This document shows, in pieces, positions 26,241 to 38,000 of a stretch of 64,000 nucleotides of DNA. The DNA lies in NCBI RefSeq assembly GCF_900091515.1, contig NZ_LT607410.1, positions 248,001 through 312,000 on the forward strand, read 5' to 3'. Within the stretch, counting starts at the first letter, position 1. The number at the start of each line of letters is the position of its first letter. A program made the position numbers and the translations under genes. Source of the DNA: Micromonospora purpureochromogenes (GTDB lineage: Bacteria; Actinomycetota; Actinomycetes; Mycobacteriales; Micromonosporaceae). The notes beneath the pieces are model-generated. The model worked only from the letters and a program-made list of their open reading frames with translations. It did not search any database and was not told the DNA's origin.

Positions 26241-26706
26241 ATCCGATCCGGCAGCCCCGTCCGAACTGCAGCACCTGATCCCCCTTGTACACCGGCGCGC
26301 CGCCGCAACGGCAACGACAGATCATTGAACAGGTTCGGTTCCCGCGCGGCTGGACGGAACTCGCTGCGGCCAACGACAGATCCGGGTCACCGCATGATCC
26401 TCACCCGCAACCGCGGCCGCGCCTCGATCAATGCGCGTCCACCATCTCCTCAGACGGACAGGGACAGCACTTACCATCCACAGTGTCAATCACCCGAAAG
26501 AGGTTCGACTTTAGGACGACACGACGAGAAACTGTCGGGGGGTCCCCGACACAATGAGCGGCACGCGCATCGCCAGCATCGCAGAACGGTGAGGCACGAG
26601 TGCGTCACTGAATGGACGGGGTGGTTCTACGGGCAAGGTAGATACCCGCGAGCTGCAGCTTCAGCAACTGCTGAAGCAGATCGGCCCGTGCGACAGCGAC
26701 ACCCTC

Positions 26707-29700
26707 GTGACCGCTGCCCAGCAGCGATGGCCCGGGGCGCCGGCTCCCCGGGTGCGCAGCGTCGTGGCCAAGGCCATCACCGCCGACCTAATCCACGACG
26801 ACGGTGGTGTCCTCTCCGCCGTCGATGACCCCACGCCCACCGGCCGGCCCACGTTGGTGCAGCGACTGCCGGGTCCGCTGCGCGCGGTGATCGTGGACGT
26901 GGAGGCGGTGATCCGGGCCAGCGCCGACCACCCAAACGGTGACCGCCGGATCTTCCAGATTGGTGCGGTACGCTTGTCGGCCGACTCGCAGTGGTGTGCC
27001 GAACAGCCGTCGTTCAGTTCCTGGGTCAAGCTTCCGAACCTGGAGTGGGAGCAGCAGCTGCGGTCAGCTGACGTCCGCGAGCAGTACACGCAGCACGCGG
27101 TCGACCTGGAGCAGGTGCTAGACGGGCTGCGTCAGTACGTCGCCGACGCTGACCTGCTGGTCGCCTACAACGGGGTCGGGGCTGACTTCCCGATCCTGGA
27201 CGACGCGGCGACCCGGGCCGGGCAGCCAATGCTGCACAACCAGCGCCGGGTGGATGCTCTCTATCTGGCGTACGCGGTGTGGCCCCACGCCGATTCACAC
27301 CGCCTGGCTGAGCTCGCTGATGAGGTCGGCGTCGATCGGTCCGGGCTCAGCTGGCATGAGGCTGCCGACGACGCCGAGCTGACCGCCAGGCTGCTGCGGC
27401 AGGCGGCCGCGGCCGTCCAAGGCTGGGACGTCGGCGTTCGCGAACTGCTGTGCGCGGTCGGTTCCGGTAGCTCGGCCTGGGATCTGCTTTCGTCGCTGCT
27501 GCCCGGCCCGGTACCCCGCCCGGCGGTCGACGACGTAACCGTCGCGCGGGTGCTGGCTGACGCGCTGACTGGCCTCGACACGGCCGGCGGTTATCAGCCG
27601 GTGCGGCGTGGCCGGTCCCGGCCGGTGCTACGGCTGCCTGCTGCGGTTCGCGGCACCGGTGGGGACGTTGACCCGCACGCGCTGGCGCAGGCGGCCGCGT
27701 CCGGGACGGCGGAGCGGCGGGCAGCGCAGCAGCAGATGGCGGAGCTGCTGAGCGGGCAGATCCGCGCCGGCCGGGATGCGCTGTGTGAAGCGCCGACCGG
27801 CACCGGGAAGAGCTTCGCGGTGCTGGCGGCCGCGTTGCAGTGGCTGGACGGCGACCCGCGGCGCCGTGCCGTGATCGCGACCTACACCAAGGCGTTGCAG
27901 ACGCAGCTGGGCGCTGACATCGACCGGCTCACCGGTGTGATCGCCGGCTTAGAACAGACAGCGGACCTGGTCAAGGGGGCGGCGAACCGGTTGTCGTTGC
28001 GTGCCCTGGTTGCAGCGCTCACCGATGCCGCTGCAGCCGTGCAGGCAGGGACCTGGTGGGCAAGGACCGGACGGCCGCAGTTCGCCGCACAGGCCGGATT
28101 TCGGGAGCTGCTGATCTATCTGACCCGGCGGCTGATCACTGCGGGCACAACGCCGCAGGGGTGGCTGGCACGCAGCGCCGACCCGGTGGACCTGCCGATG
28201 TTCCTGGCCGAGTACATCGGATCAACGCACGGTCCGGTGCTCGGATCGTGGCTGCGCATTGTCAGCCAGGACGGCGACGACTACGGCCGCGGGTCGGGTT
28301 CGCCGCTGGCGGCGATGACCGACTCCGTAGCGGAGGCGCTGGCCGGGCATCGGCTGGTCATCGCGAACCATGCGCTGCTGATGAGTCGCCCGGACGTGTT
28401 CGACGAAACCACCCTGCTGATCGTTGATGAGGCGCATGCGCTTGAGCTGGCCGTCACTGGAGCGGCCAGCGCGGTCGTAGATTACCGGCTGCTGGAGAAC
28501 CTGACGGCGGATCTGCGCCGCTGGGCCGACGAGCAGGCTAATGTGCCGCCGCGGCTGCAGGCGGTGGTCGCCGAGCTGGAGGGACACCTCGACACGGAGA
28601 TCCTGCCGCGGGCGGGGCAGGGGGTCTTCGACGCCGCCGGTGGGGAGCCAGGAAGCCGGGCGGCGACCCTGGCCAGCCCGTTCGGCGGGCTAAGCGGTGA
28701 CCGGCCGGCCCGGCAGCTGCTGTCGCGGCTGGACACGATCGCAGTTGTCTCTGAGCAGGTGCACCGGCAGCTGGCCGCGTACCTGCAGGCGCCGGGGATG
28801 CAGTCGGTGTCGTGGTGGGAGAAGGAGCGGGCCGGTTCGCTCGTAACCCGGGTCGCGCGGCTCGCGGACGCGGCCGGACGCATCGTCGCTGACGCCCGCG
28901 CCATCCTCGACCAGGATACGGAACCCAGCACGGACGGTGACGGGGATTCCGGCATGGACGAAGGCACCGAGGACGGTGAAGTCGTCGGCGCGGTCGGCGT
29001 CGATGAGGAGGAGCTCGGCGCGGACGGTGAGGACCTCGGCCCGGATGGTCTGTTCCCGTTGACAGGCCCGGACCTGGGTAACCGGGTGGTGTACGCGGTC
29101 GAGCAGGACCTCGCCGGAGTCAGCGTATCCGCGCGCCGGTACGGATTCTCGCTGACGTCCGCTCCGATCGATCTGGCCCGTGACCCGCAGTGGCTGGAGG
29201 TCCGGCAGCGGTTCGCCCGGATTTTCTACGTGTCGGCGACGCTGCAGGTGTCCGGCCGGTGGGACTACATCCGGGAGCGGCTCGGCCTCGGTCCGGCTGT
29301 TGACGCGCACACCCTGCCGGGCCCGTTCGATCTGGCCGAGCAGGCCCGGCTGGTCTGCTTCACTGACTTTCCGAGCTGGGCCGAACAGACCGACGGCGCG
29401 GTCCGGACCGTCGCGCATCAGCTGGCCGGCTACGGCCGCGAGGTGATCCGTCCCGATCAGCAGGCGGCGTTCACCGGTGGTGCGCTCGTACTTACCACAG
29501 CGACGAGGGCCGCCGCTGCGATCACGCAGCGGCTGCAGGAGCAGGCGGTAGGGGTGCCGGTGACGTCGGCGCCGATACTGGGGAACGCCCGCGCCGCGCG
29601 GACGTTCACCGAGACTGGCGGGTTCTGTGTCGCAACGCGCGGCATGTGGCAGGGCGTCGACTTCCCTGCCGACCGGCTGTCGCTGGTGTGGATCAACAAG

Positions 29701-32571
29701 CTGCCCTTCGCGCCGTTCGCCGACCCCATCATCACCGCCCGCCGCGCTGCGGTCGCCCGCCGCGCCGAACTGGCCGGGCTTGCGGACCCGGACCGGGTGG
29801 CGACCGAGTCGTATTACCTACCGCTGGCAGCGATGGATCTGCGGCAGGCGGTCGGCCGGCTGATCCGGTCGAGTAAACACCGTGGTGTGGTCGTGATCAG
29901 CGACCGGAAGCTCGCCGGACGGACCGCGTTGCGCCGCGCGTACCGGCGGGTATTCCTGGAGTCCCTCGAACCGGGCCTGCTGGTCCCCGACGAGGACACC
30001 GGAGAGGCGGCGGGCGGGAACCTGACGACGATGGCTGACGGGTGGGCGCGGATCTGGCGGTTCCTCGGCGACAACGGCTTGGTCCCCGCCGACCGGCTCG
30101 AGCAGCTGTGCGAACCGGATGCGCTCACCGAGCAAACGCTGCTGCCGGCGACCCGCAAGATTCTGCAGGCGCAGCTGACCCCGCAGCAGGAGGCTGCGGC
30201 CCACGCCGACGGCACACTGGGACGGTTGTTGACCGACCGGTGCGCCGCGATCGGCGGGTATCTGCGGTTCTCTGACACACCGCTGGCTTTAAAGCCACAG
30301 CAGGCTCAGGTGATCGAGGCGGTCGCCGATGGTGCGGATGTGCTGGCGTTGATGCCGACCGGGTTCGGGAAGTCGTACACGTTCCAGCTGCCGGCGCTGG
30401 CGTTGCCGGGTGTCACCGTGGTCGTGTCGCCGCTGATTGCGTTGATGGCCGACCAGGCCCTGGAACTGAACGCCACCGTCGGCGGGGCGGTCCGGGCCCT
30501 GGTTGGGCCGATGGCCGAGTCGAACAGCCGGCGCGGTAAGACGGAGGTAGCCGAGCAGCTCACCGGCATCGGTGAGCACGGCATCAAGCTGGTGTACGTG
30601 TCCCCGGAACGGCTCGGGAACCGCCGTTTCCAGGACTTGCTGCGGACCGCCGCCGCTGCGGGGATCCTGCGGCGGGTGGCCGTTGACGAGGCGCACACGT
30701 TCGTGCAGTGGGGTGACGACTTCCGGCCCAGCTTCCGACGGGCCGGGCGGCTGCTGGCCGAGCTGCGGTTCCGGTACGGGGTGCGGGTGACCGCGGTCAC
30801 GGCGACCGCGAACCGGTCGGTCCGGGAAGGGCTGCGGACCGGCCTGTTCGGCCTGCCCGCCACCTCCGCGCCAGGGGAGGCGTTGGTGACGGTCGCGGCT
30901 GACCCGCTGCGCCCGGAGCTGGCGATCTACCGCCGGGCGATGAAATCTGCCGGGCCGAACACGATCGCCGGGCTGACCGAGGAGGTCGCTGCGGCGTGCG
31001 ACGAACACGCGATCTTCTACTGCCTGACCGTCAAGGAGGTCGACGCGGTCTACGCGCACCTGCGCGAGTTCGTCGGCGACGGCGCGCAGCGGGTCCGCCG
31101 TTTCCACGGCCGGCTGTCCGAGGCGGAGAAGACGGCGGTGCTCACCGAGTTCCGTGACGCCCCGGCCAGGCACGAGGACGGGTACGCGCCGCTGCTAATC
31201 GTGGCGACCAGCGCGTTCGGGTTGGGCGTCAACCGCGGCGACATCCGCTGCGTGTTCGTGGTGTCCCCGCCGACCGACCTGGCCGCGCTGTATCAGCAGC
31301 TCGGCCGTGCTGGACGGGACCAGGCCGGTAGGCCGCCGGCTGATGTGACCGCCCCGTCGGCTGGGCTGGCGCTGGGCTCCGGCCGCGGGTTCCGGACCGT
31401 GGCGTGGATGGCCGCGCAAGGCCTGCCGTCGGCCACGTTGCGCACCGTCGGGCAGGCGGTGCTGACCGCAGCCCGTACCGGTGGGGTTCTGGACCCCGAC
31501 CGGGTCACCGACAGTTGCATGGCATCGGACCTCGCCGCCGGCAGGTTGTCGCGTGACGACGCCCGCCGGCCGGGCACGGTGTCGCAGTATCGGTCGGCGG
31601 TTGTCCGAGCCCTCGCCGTCCTCGCCGAGACCGGGACGGTCGACGACCACGGCGATTTCCCTTCGACAGTGATGATCACCCCGCTCGACGACCCGGCCCG
31701 CTGCGACGACCACACCCTCACCGCCGCCGCCTCTGCGGTCGCTGCGCTCGCTCTCACCTCGCCAGGCCGGCACCGGCTGACCGACGTGCACACGACCCTG
31801 ACCACCCAGGTGCGCGGGTACCGGCTGATCGCTGATGACCCGGCCCAGACGTGGGCGGTCCTGGCGACCCTGCACGATCTCGGCGTCGTCGACGTGTCCC
31901 AGGCCGGGAATAACCGAACCCTGATCGCGGTCGGCCCGGGCGGCAGCAGCGCCCTTCCGGTCGACTATCTGCGGAAGATGACCGGGCACCGGGCCCGCCT
32001 CACCGACGACCTGCGGGAACTGGGCGCCTGGTACGACGCGAGCGTGTGCGCCAATGCCGGGTTCGCGGGCTACTTCTCCCTGACCGGGTCGACGATGCTG
32101 CCCGACGAGGTCTGCTCAACCGCAGCGTGCCGTTGCTCCACCTGCTGGGCGATCAGCGGCGACCCTAGGCCGGTGCCGGCGCTGCTGGAGGCGTTGAACA
32201 CGCCACGGCCGCGGCCGACCGCACGCCGGGACGCGGCGCCGTACCGGGAAGCGGTCCAGCGGTATGTGCGGTCGCTGCTGTGGGACAACTACCGCGGCCT
32301 AACCATCGGCATGATCCACCGGGTTCTGCACGGCGACGAGACGTATCTGGCCGGCGACGGTCGTCGCCGACCACTGTGGCCGCGGCTGCTGTACCACCGG
32401 CTGCGCGGCGTCGACCCCGGCATCAAGGTCGCTCACGTACAGGAAGCCGTCAACGAACTGGCCGGCTGCGGCGACATCACCGGTGACGGCCGGCTGTGGC
32501 GGCTGCCCCGGTACGCCGAACGTGACGCCGCCCGGGCCCGCGCCCAGGCGGTTGGGAATGGGACAAGATGA
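26707..32571 (+). CDS. DEDD exonuclease-DinG helicase-RecQ helicase fusion (1954 aa)
   Basis: Three enzyme modules lie in one protein. Residues about 58-235 are a DnaQ-like 3'-5' exonuclease (VIVDVEAVI with DxE, LLVAYNGVGADFPIL, WHEAADDAELTARLL). Residues about 340-1080 are a DinG/XPD-type helicase: EAPTGTGKS, LLIVDEAHAL, IFYVSATLQVSG, GMWQGVDFPADR and DLRQAVGRLIRSSKHRG. Residues about 1200-1560 are a RecQ-type helicase: ALMPTGFGKSYTFQLPA, VDEAHTFVQWG, TAVTATANRS and QQLGRAGRDQAG. A C-terminal Cys cluster (CSTAACRCSTC) sits near residue 1800. The GTG at 26707 is used; the frame is open further upstream to about 26592. The gene overlaps the next by four bases. Confidence 0.88.
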   Translation: MTAAQQRWPGAPAPRVRSVVAKAITADLIHDDGGVLSAVDDPTPTGRPTLVQRLPGPLRAVIVDVEAVIRASADHPNGDRRIFQIGAVRLSADSQWCAEQPSFSSWVKLPNLEWEQQLRSADVREQYTQHAVDLEQVLDGLRQYVADADLLVAYNGVGADFPILDDAATRAGQPMLHNQRRVDALYLAYAVWPHADSHRLAELADEVGVDRSGLSWHEAADDAELTARLLRQAAAAVQGWDVGVRELLCAVGSGSSAWDLLSSLLPGPVPRPAVDDVTVARVLADALTGLDTAGGYQPVRRGRSRPVLRLPAAVRGTGGDVDPHALAQAAASGTAERRAAQQQMAELLSGQIRAGRDALCEAPTGTGKSFAVLAAALQWLDGDPRRRAVIATYTKALQTQLGADIDRLTGVIAGLEQTADLVKGAANRLSLRALVAALTDAAAAVQAGTWWARTGRPQFAAQAGFRELLIYLTRRLITAGTTPQGWLARSADPVDLPMFLAEYIGSTHGPVLGSWLRIVSQDGDDYGRGSGSPLAAMTDSVAEALAGHRLVIANHALLMSRPDVFDETTLLIVDEAHALELAVTGAASAVVDYRLLENLTADLRRWADEQANVPPRLQAVVAELEGHLDTEILPRAGQGVFDAAGGEPGSRAATLASPFGGLSGDRPARQLLSRLDTIAVVSEQVHRQLAAYLQAPGMQSVSWWEKERAGSLVTRVARLADAAGRIVADARAILDQDTEPSTDGDGDSGMDEGTEDGEVVGAVGVDEEELGADGEDLGPDGLFPLTGPDLGNRVVYAVEQDLAGVSVSARRYGFSLTSAPIDLARDPQWLEVRQRFARIFYVSATLQVSGRWDYIRERLGLGPAVDAHTLPGPFDLAEQARLVCFTDFPSWAEQTDGAVRTVAHQLAGYGREVIRPDQQAAFTGGALVLTTATRAAAAITQRLQEQAVGVPVTSAPILGNARAARTFTETGGFCVATRGMWQGVDFPADRLSLVWINKLPFAPFADPIITARRAAVARRAELAGLADPDRVATESYYLPLAAMDLRQAVGRLIRSSKHRGVVVISDRKLAGRTALRRAYRRVFLESLEPGLLVPDEDTGEAAGGNLTTMADGWARIWRFLGDNGLVPADRLEQLCEPDALTEQTLLPATRKILQAQLTPQQEAAAHADGTLGRLLTDRCAAIGGYLRFSDTPLALKPQQAQVIEAVADGADVLALMPTGFGKSYTFQLPALALPGVTVVVSPLIALMADQALELNATVGGAVRALVGPMAESNSRRGKTEVAEQLTGIGEHGIKLVYVSPERLGNRRFQDLLRTAAAAGILRRVAVDEAHTFVQWGDDFRPSFRRAGRLLAELRFRYGVRVTAVTATANRSVREGLRTGLFGLPATSAPGEALVTVAADPLRPELAIYRRAMKSAGPNTIAGLTEEVAAACDEHAIFYCLTVKEVDAVYAHLREFVGDGAQRVRRFHGRLSEAEKTAVLTEFRDAPARHEDGYAPLLIVATSAFGLGVNRGDIRCVFVVSPPTDLAALYQQLGRAGRDQAGRPPADVTAPSAGLALGSGRGFRTVAWMAAQGLPSATLRTVGQAVLTAARTGGVLDPDRVTDSCMASDLAAGRLSRDDARRPGTVSQYRSAVVRALAVLAETGTVDDHGDFPSTVMITPLDDPARCDDHTLTAAASAVAALALTSPGRHRLTDVHTTLTTQVRGYRLIADDPAQTWAVLATLHDLGVVDVSQAGNNRTLIAVGPGGSSALPVDYLRKMTGHRARLTDDLRELGAWYDASVCANAGFAGYFSLTGSTMLPDEVCSTAACRCSTCWAISGDPRPVPALLEALNTPRPRPTARRDAAPYREAVQRYVRSLLWDNYRGLTIGMIHRVLHGDETYLAGDGRRRPLWPRLLYHRLRGVDPGIKVAHVQEAVNELAGCGDITGDGRLWRLPRYAERDAARARAQAVGNGTR

Positions 32572-34940
32572 CCGCGACCAGCAGCACCGTGTGGCGGCCG
32601 TTCTACGATGAGCCGTTGTTCGTGCCGGAACTACTGCACGGCCCCGACACTGTCCCCGGCCTATTGCGGGACAGGATCGTCGGCTACCTCACCCGGGTCG
32701 CGGAGATCCGGCGGGCACCGCTGCACACCTGCACCGCGTTCAACGCGCTGCATTTCGGGTTCGACCTCGACGCTCACGGCTACCGTGCCGAGGTCCTCGC
32801 CCCTGACCTGTTCGTTCAGGTCGCCGCGGAGCAGCAGGAGCGGCCTGTGCTGCCGGTCGGCACGTTCGTGCACATCGACCGCGGCGGCCGCCGGTCGCTG
32901 CTGGCCGAGGTCGTCGCCCGCTACGGCGCCGACCCGGCCGTCGACGACGACGGCTGGGTACCGGCGGCACTATCCGGTGCCCCGCCCGGCCGCGACGAAC
33001 CCGACGGTACCCGCACCGGTGTCGAACGGGTCATCCTGGACGTGGAAGCGTTCGGGGCCCCGCTCACCGCCGCCGACTACACCGAACTGGACCGGCTGCG
33101 CCGCCGCGGCCAGGTGCTCGACGCCCGTGGTCACCTGACCGGGCCCGTGCACTACCCGGCTGGGAACGGCGGGCGTGACGACGTGGCCCTGTACGGCGCC
33201 TACCTGCTCGGCCCGGCCCGCCCGCTGCTGCTCGGCGGCCCGCTCGGTGGTCTACTCACTGACCCTGGTGACGGGCGGGTGCTCACTGCCGCCCTACATC
33301 AGGCACTCCGCACCATCGACCAACTCCTCGACACCGCCCGCACGCTGCGCCGCTGGCACGGGTACGCCATCAGCCGGGCCCGGTTCAAACAGCGGCGCCG
33401 TGTCGGTTGGCCTGGCCTGCCCGCAGCAGACGTCGACGACGTCGTCGGCGCCGTGCGCCGCAGCGGCCCCCAGCCGCGCTACACCGGTGTCTGGCCGCTG
33501 CTGGCCGCCCGCGTCGCCGGCGACGGCATGGATGCGGACCCGCTTGAGCTCGCCGGCGCCGCCGACGTGCTCGTGCACACCAACCTGACCGCCGCAGATT
33601 TGGTCGCCGAGGCCATCGACGGTCTCCTGCCCGGCGGTGTGCACCTACGCGTCGACGACGTCTGGCAGGCCGGTGGCCTGTGGCGCGCCCAGCGGGAGCC
33701 GATCCCGGCGACGGTGCTGGCCGCCGACCCGCGTACCCCGCTCGGCCTCGGCCACCAGCCCGCCGTCCAGGACAGCCTCGAACCGTCCGAGACCGGCTCC
33801 GCCTCGTCCGCAGGTGGGCGGCAGCCCGCACCACCAGAACCGCCCGCTGAACATGGCGTTCCCAAAGGCGAGGAGACCATCCCGGGTGAGGACGGCACGC
33901 CGGGCGAGGACGCCGCAGCTGGCGAGGAACCCGGCGAGAACCTATCCGATCTCGTCGTCGTCCGCGACAGCCTGGTCGTTTACACCGTTGCGCTGCGCGA
34001 AAGTCACTGGAATGCCGGTGAACTGCCCCTGCCCGAGCAGGCGGCGGACGTCCTCGCCGACGGGCTGTTGATCATGCAGCTGCACCACGACGGTGAGACC
34101 CTCGACGAATCCGAGCAGATCCAGCGGATCAGCCGTGACGGCACGGTCCTGACCGGTATCAGCTGGCCGTGGAGCTTCTACCCGGGCATCAAGGTCACCG
34201 TAGCCGCAGCCCGTAACGCCACCCGGCTCAGCGTCACCACCACCCTGCTCGACCAGCCGCTGCCGTACGGCGACCATTACCGGTGGGAAACCAACACCGC
34301 CATCCTCGCCGCCGCGATCGGCGCCGACCAGCCACCACCGCAACCCACCGCCCCACCCGAGGCGCCGGAGCCGCTGCCGGTCAATACTTCGCAACGGCAC
34401 CGTGGCGTCCCCCAGCTGCGGGGGCTGATCATCGCCGCGCTGCGCCGCCACGGCGCGCCCGGAGCGTTTCAGGCGCGACGACTCACCGGCCCGCAGCTGC
34501 TCGCCGCCCTATTCGGACCCGACCTGGTCGCTCCGCCGCTGATGTGGGAGGTCATCTACACCTGCGACCGGCTCGTCGACGCGGGCAAGCTGACAAAGGA
34601 ATCCGGTGCCACCAGCCCCGGCCGGCTTGGCAGCGGCGGCCCCGATGTGTTCGTGTGGTGGCCCGATGACACCGCCCGCCGTAACGCCCATCAGAACACT
34701 CCCCGGGATGCGGTCCTCGCCGGCCGGGTCCGTGAGCACTGGGTGCCGCCGTTCTGTCGGCTGCTGCAGCCGGGCCACCAGGCCAGTGACACTGCCCGCC
34801 AGGCCTACGCCGCGTGGGTCGTCGAGGTGCGCGGCCCGGACGCCGACACCAACCTGCCGGCCGGTTACACCTTCGTTCGCGGCCAGCTGCGCGGTGCCGG
34901 CGAATCCGCCGGCCTGCTACGTCTCGCGGCCGAGCCGTAG
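32568..34940 (+). CDS. Large hypothetical protein of the helicase trio (790 aa)
   Basis: I do not recognise any domain in this 790-aa protein. It starts at an ATG overlapping the helicase stop (ATGA). The N-terminal 400 residues are a mixed alpha/beta region with conserved-looking stretches such as LHTCTAFNALHFGFDLDAHG and RYTGVWPLLAARV. A disordered, acidic linker follows (about residues 395-455, EETIPGEDGTPGEDAAAGEE). The C-terminal third contains RRHGAPGAFQARRL and VFVWWPDDTARRN and may be a winged-helix or DNA-binding region. Tight coupling suggests it forms a complex with the exonuclease-helicase fusion. Confidence 0.75.
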   Translation: MTATSSTVWRPFYDEPLFVPELLHGPDTVPGLLRDRIVGYLTRVAEIRRAPLHTCTAFNALHFGFDLDAHGYRAEVLAPDLFVQVAAEQQERPVLPVGTFVHIDRGGRRSLLAEVVARYGADPAVDDDGWVPAALSGAPPGRDEPDGTRTGVERVILDVEAFGAPLTAADYTELDRLRRRGQVLDARGHLTGPVHYPAGNGGRDDVALYGAYLLGPARPLLLGGPLGGLLTDPGDGRVLTAALHQALRTIDQLLDTARTLRRWHGYAISRARFKQRRRVGWPGLPAADVDDVVGAVRRSGPQPRYTGVWPLLAARVAGDGMDADPLELAGAADVLVHTNLTAADLVAEAIDGLLPGGVHLRVDDVWQAGGLWRAQREPIPATVLAADPRTPLGLGHQPAVQDSLEPSETGSASSAGGRQPAPPEPPAEHGVPKGEETIPGEDGTPGEDAAAGEEPGENLSDLVVVRDSLVVYTVALRESHWNAGELPLPEQAADVLADGLLIMQLHHDGETLDESEQIQRISRDGTVLTGISWPWSFYPGIKVTVAAARNATRLSVTTTLLDQPLPYGDHYRWETNTAILAAAIGADQPPPQPTAPPEAPEPLPVNTSQRHRGVPQLRGLIIAALRRHGAPGAFQARRLTGPQLLAALFGPDLVAPPLMWEVIYTCDRLVDAGKLTKESGATSPGRLGSGGPDVFVWWPDDTARRNAHQNTPRDAVLAGRVREHWVPPFCRLLQPGHQASDTARQAYAAWVVEVRGPDADTNLPAGYTFVRGQLRGAGESAGLLRLAAEP

Positions 34941-35009
34941 CACCGCCCTGCCTGACCCGCACCGCCACTCCCTCGAGCGTGAACCACCGCGGAAAGTGAG
35001 ACCCCTGAG

Positions 35010-38000
35010 ATGGCTTCCTCGTCACGGCGCCACCGGCGCCGGAACCCGCGTACCTGCGCCCACGAATGCACCCACATCGGCCCGGAACTGGCGGCAGCCC
35101 GCGACGACGCGGTCGCAGCACTCAGAAGCGAACTGGACAAGCTCACCGACCCGATCGGGACCGCGCTCGAATCCCTCAGCGGGGAGCAGTTTGCCAGCCT
35201 CGTCTGGCAAGTGCCTCAACCAGGCAGGACCGACTTCCTGACCCACTTAGGAGTCCCGCCCGCAAGGCGGCCCACCGCCACCGCCGCTCGCATGGGTCTG
35301 AACAAACTGCGGCATTGGCCGAAACACCAACGCGACGATGCCGCCCTGTTCATCACCCACCCTGTCGCCGACCGCCTCCACGCGCTGTGGAAGAAGAACG
35401 CGGCTGGCGGCGAGCAGCAACAGGAAGATGCGCTGCGGGAGGCGCTGACCCATGACCCGAGTCAGACCAACACCCTACGGCTGGCGCTGATCTGTCACAG
35501 CCCTAACACCTGGGCCATGACCGTGGCGCTGCGAGTCGGCTTGGACGCTGCGCTGGGGCACCCGGACTGGCCGCAGACGGCGGTGGACGACATCACGACG
35601 GTATGCCGGCGCGTGGAGTCGGTACGGGCGCAGGTCGCCGCCGCTCACGCACAGCAGCCGCACGACAACGGTCCGCACGACGACAATGAGATCGGTGACG
35701 ATGAGACCGGTGACGAACCCTGCGGTGCCCAAGCCGACGAGGACGCTGCACTGACAACGCCGCCCAGCTCGGGCACGGAACTGATACCCGAAGGACCCAA
35801 TACCGTGTCTGGTGAGACCGACAACCTCCAACCCGTCTCCGACGGCGATGCGGCCGGATCGGGAGAAGACCTCGCCGCCGCCGCCGCGGACCTAGTCGAA
35901 CGTCAAACGCAGGCGCGGCTGGCCGCAGCGACGCTCACGGACCTTCTGCACCGCGGTGAGATCCCGCCCCTGGGCGCCCTCAACCCGGTTGCCGCGTTCA
36001 TCCAAGCCGCTGACCGGGTGCGCGACCTGCTCAGCGGACCGGACCAGACCATTCCCGCTGACGCGACTGTCGAGTACCTGCTCACCGCGCTGTCGGTCAC
36101 CGCCGACCTGAACGACCAGCGGTCCCGGCTCGCCGATTTCAGCCGGCTCACCGGCCCGGACACCGAACGCGACCGGATCGGCAAGGCGGTGGTCCTGGCC
36201 ACCGCACTGCAGCAGATGCCGGTGTGGGGACCGCAGCAGCAGGAGCACGTCACCGGACTGTTGAGCCTGCTCGGTCTGATCGACGCGGCTGCGGCCAAGG
36301 ACATGCAGGCGCTTCCCGCCGCCTTCGCCAGCGTTGAGCAGCACCTTCCGGACAACATCGCCGCTCTGCGGATGCCGGCCCTCGGCGGCCAGTTACAGAT
36401 CACCGGGACCAACTCTGATGCCGACGGCGTCCCGGCCGCAGAAGACACTGCGCCGGCACAGGACCCGACACCAGCTGCCGCCGCGCCGGAGCCGGTGCGG
36501 GAGCCTGCTGTAGTAGAGGGCACCGCCGCCACCACAAAGGCACTCTCCACCACCGGTGTTCCGGTCGTGCAAGCGCCACCTGCGGCCAGCACACCTGCCA
36601 CCGTGACCCCGCCCGCCGGAGAAGACGAGCCCGCCGACACCGCCGCAGGACGTGAACTCGTCCGGCAACTGCTCGGTGCCAGCCGCCTGAGTCTGGCCCA
36701 CCACGCCGCCGCCGCGTGCGGTGACCGGCACCGCGCCGACGCGCTGCGTATCCTGACCCTCGCCGACGCGGTCCGCAGCGAAACGTCTCCGACCGCTGGC
36801 GCGCTGCGGACCGCGTTGGAAGGCGAACAGGGCGGTGCCGCGTCGGGTGACACCGCCGCGCAGATGTTGCTGCTGGCCGGAACGGTGCGGGCCTGTCTTG
36901 TCACCGCCGACGCTGGAGCCGGCCGGATCGCCAAGACGATCGCCGCGTCCCTGCATCAGCTACCGGCCCTGGCCATGATCGCTGACGCGATCGGGACCGC
37001 GACCGAGAAACGCCTCCTGTACAGCCCGGATGTCCTCGCCGCTCTCGCCCCGATCGCCGGAGCCGCCAACGACATCGCCATGACCGTCGAGGCCGCCCAG
37101 TCCGAGGTCAGCCGGCCCCGCAACCTGGACTTCGTCCGGGCCAGCCAGATCGCCGACCTGTGGTGGGCCCCGAACGGTGTCATCGGCCGGATCCTCGCTA
37201 CCGCCGCCGCCGACCGCCGCTCGGAACTCGAAACGGTCGCCGAGCAGCTGCGGCTGTTCGCCAAACGGCAGTACGTCGACGACCTGCTCAACCAGGAGGA
37301 CGCACATCTGCGTTCGGGCAGCAGCCGCCAGCTGCAGGGCCAGCAGCGCCGCAAACTCAAGGAGATGGTCGACCGGTCGGTGACCGCCGTCCGCGCATGG
37401 GCCGACGCGGTCCGCGCGAACCAGGCCGCCGCCCAGGGCCCCGTACCCGCCCACCTGGCGAAGCTGCGCCTCGACGTCCTGGTGCAGTGGCCGGCCGCCG
37501 AACACGAGTTGCAGAATCTGATCACGGTAGCCGCCGACATGCCGTGGATGCTGCAGGCCGAGGCGGCGCAGGCGTGCCTGACCAGCATGCGCGGCAGCGT
37601 CGGCATGCTCGACGGTGACAAGCCCGCCGGCCCGGACCGTGACCCCGACGTGGTCGTGCACCAGGGCCTGCTGCGTTGCGCAGCGCTACCGTTCACCGCC
37701 GATGGGGTACCCGCCCGGCCGGTCACCGTCGACGACGTCCGCACTGCAGCCAACACCAGCTGGGAAGACGCATTCACACAGCGGATCGCCGAGGAGGACT
37801 ACGCCACCGCCGCGCTGATAATCGACGCGGTCACTGACCCGACCCAGAGCCGGGCCATGCACGACCGGCTCGCCTACGCAGCCGCGCAGACCTTCGACGA
37901 GCTGACGACCCTGCACCGCGAAGTGTCCGGCGATGTAGCCCGCGCCACCCGGCTCGGCCAGCTCGACGAGATCGCGAGCACCGCCATGAACAGTGCCCTG

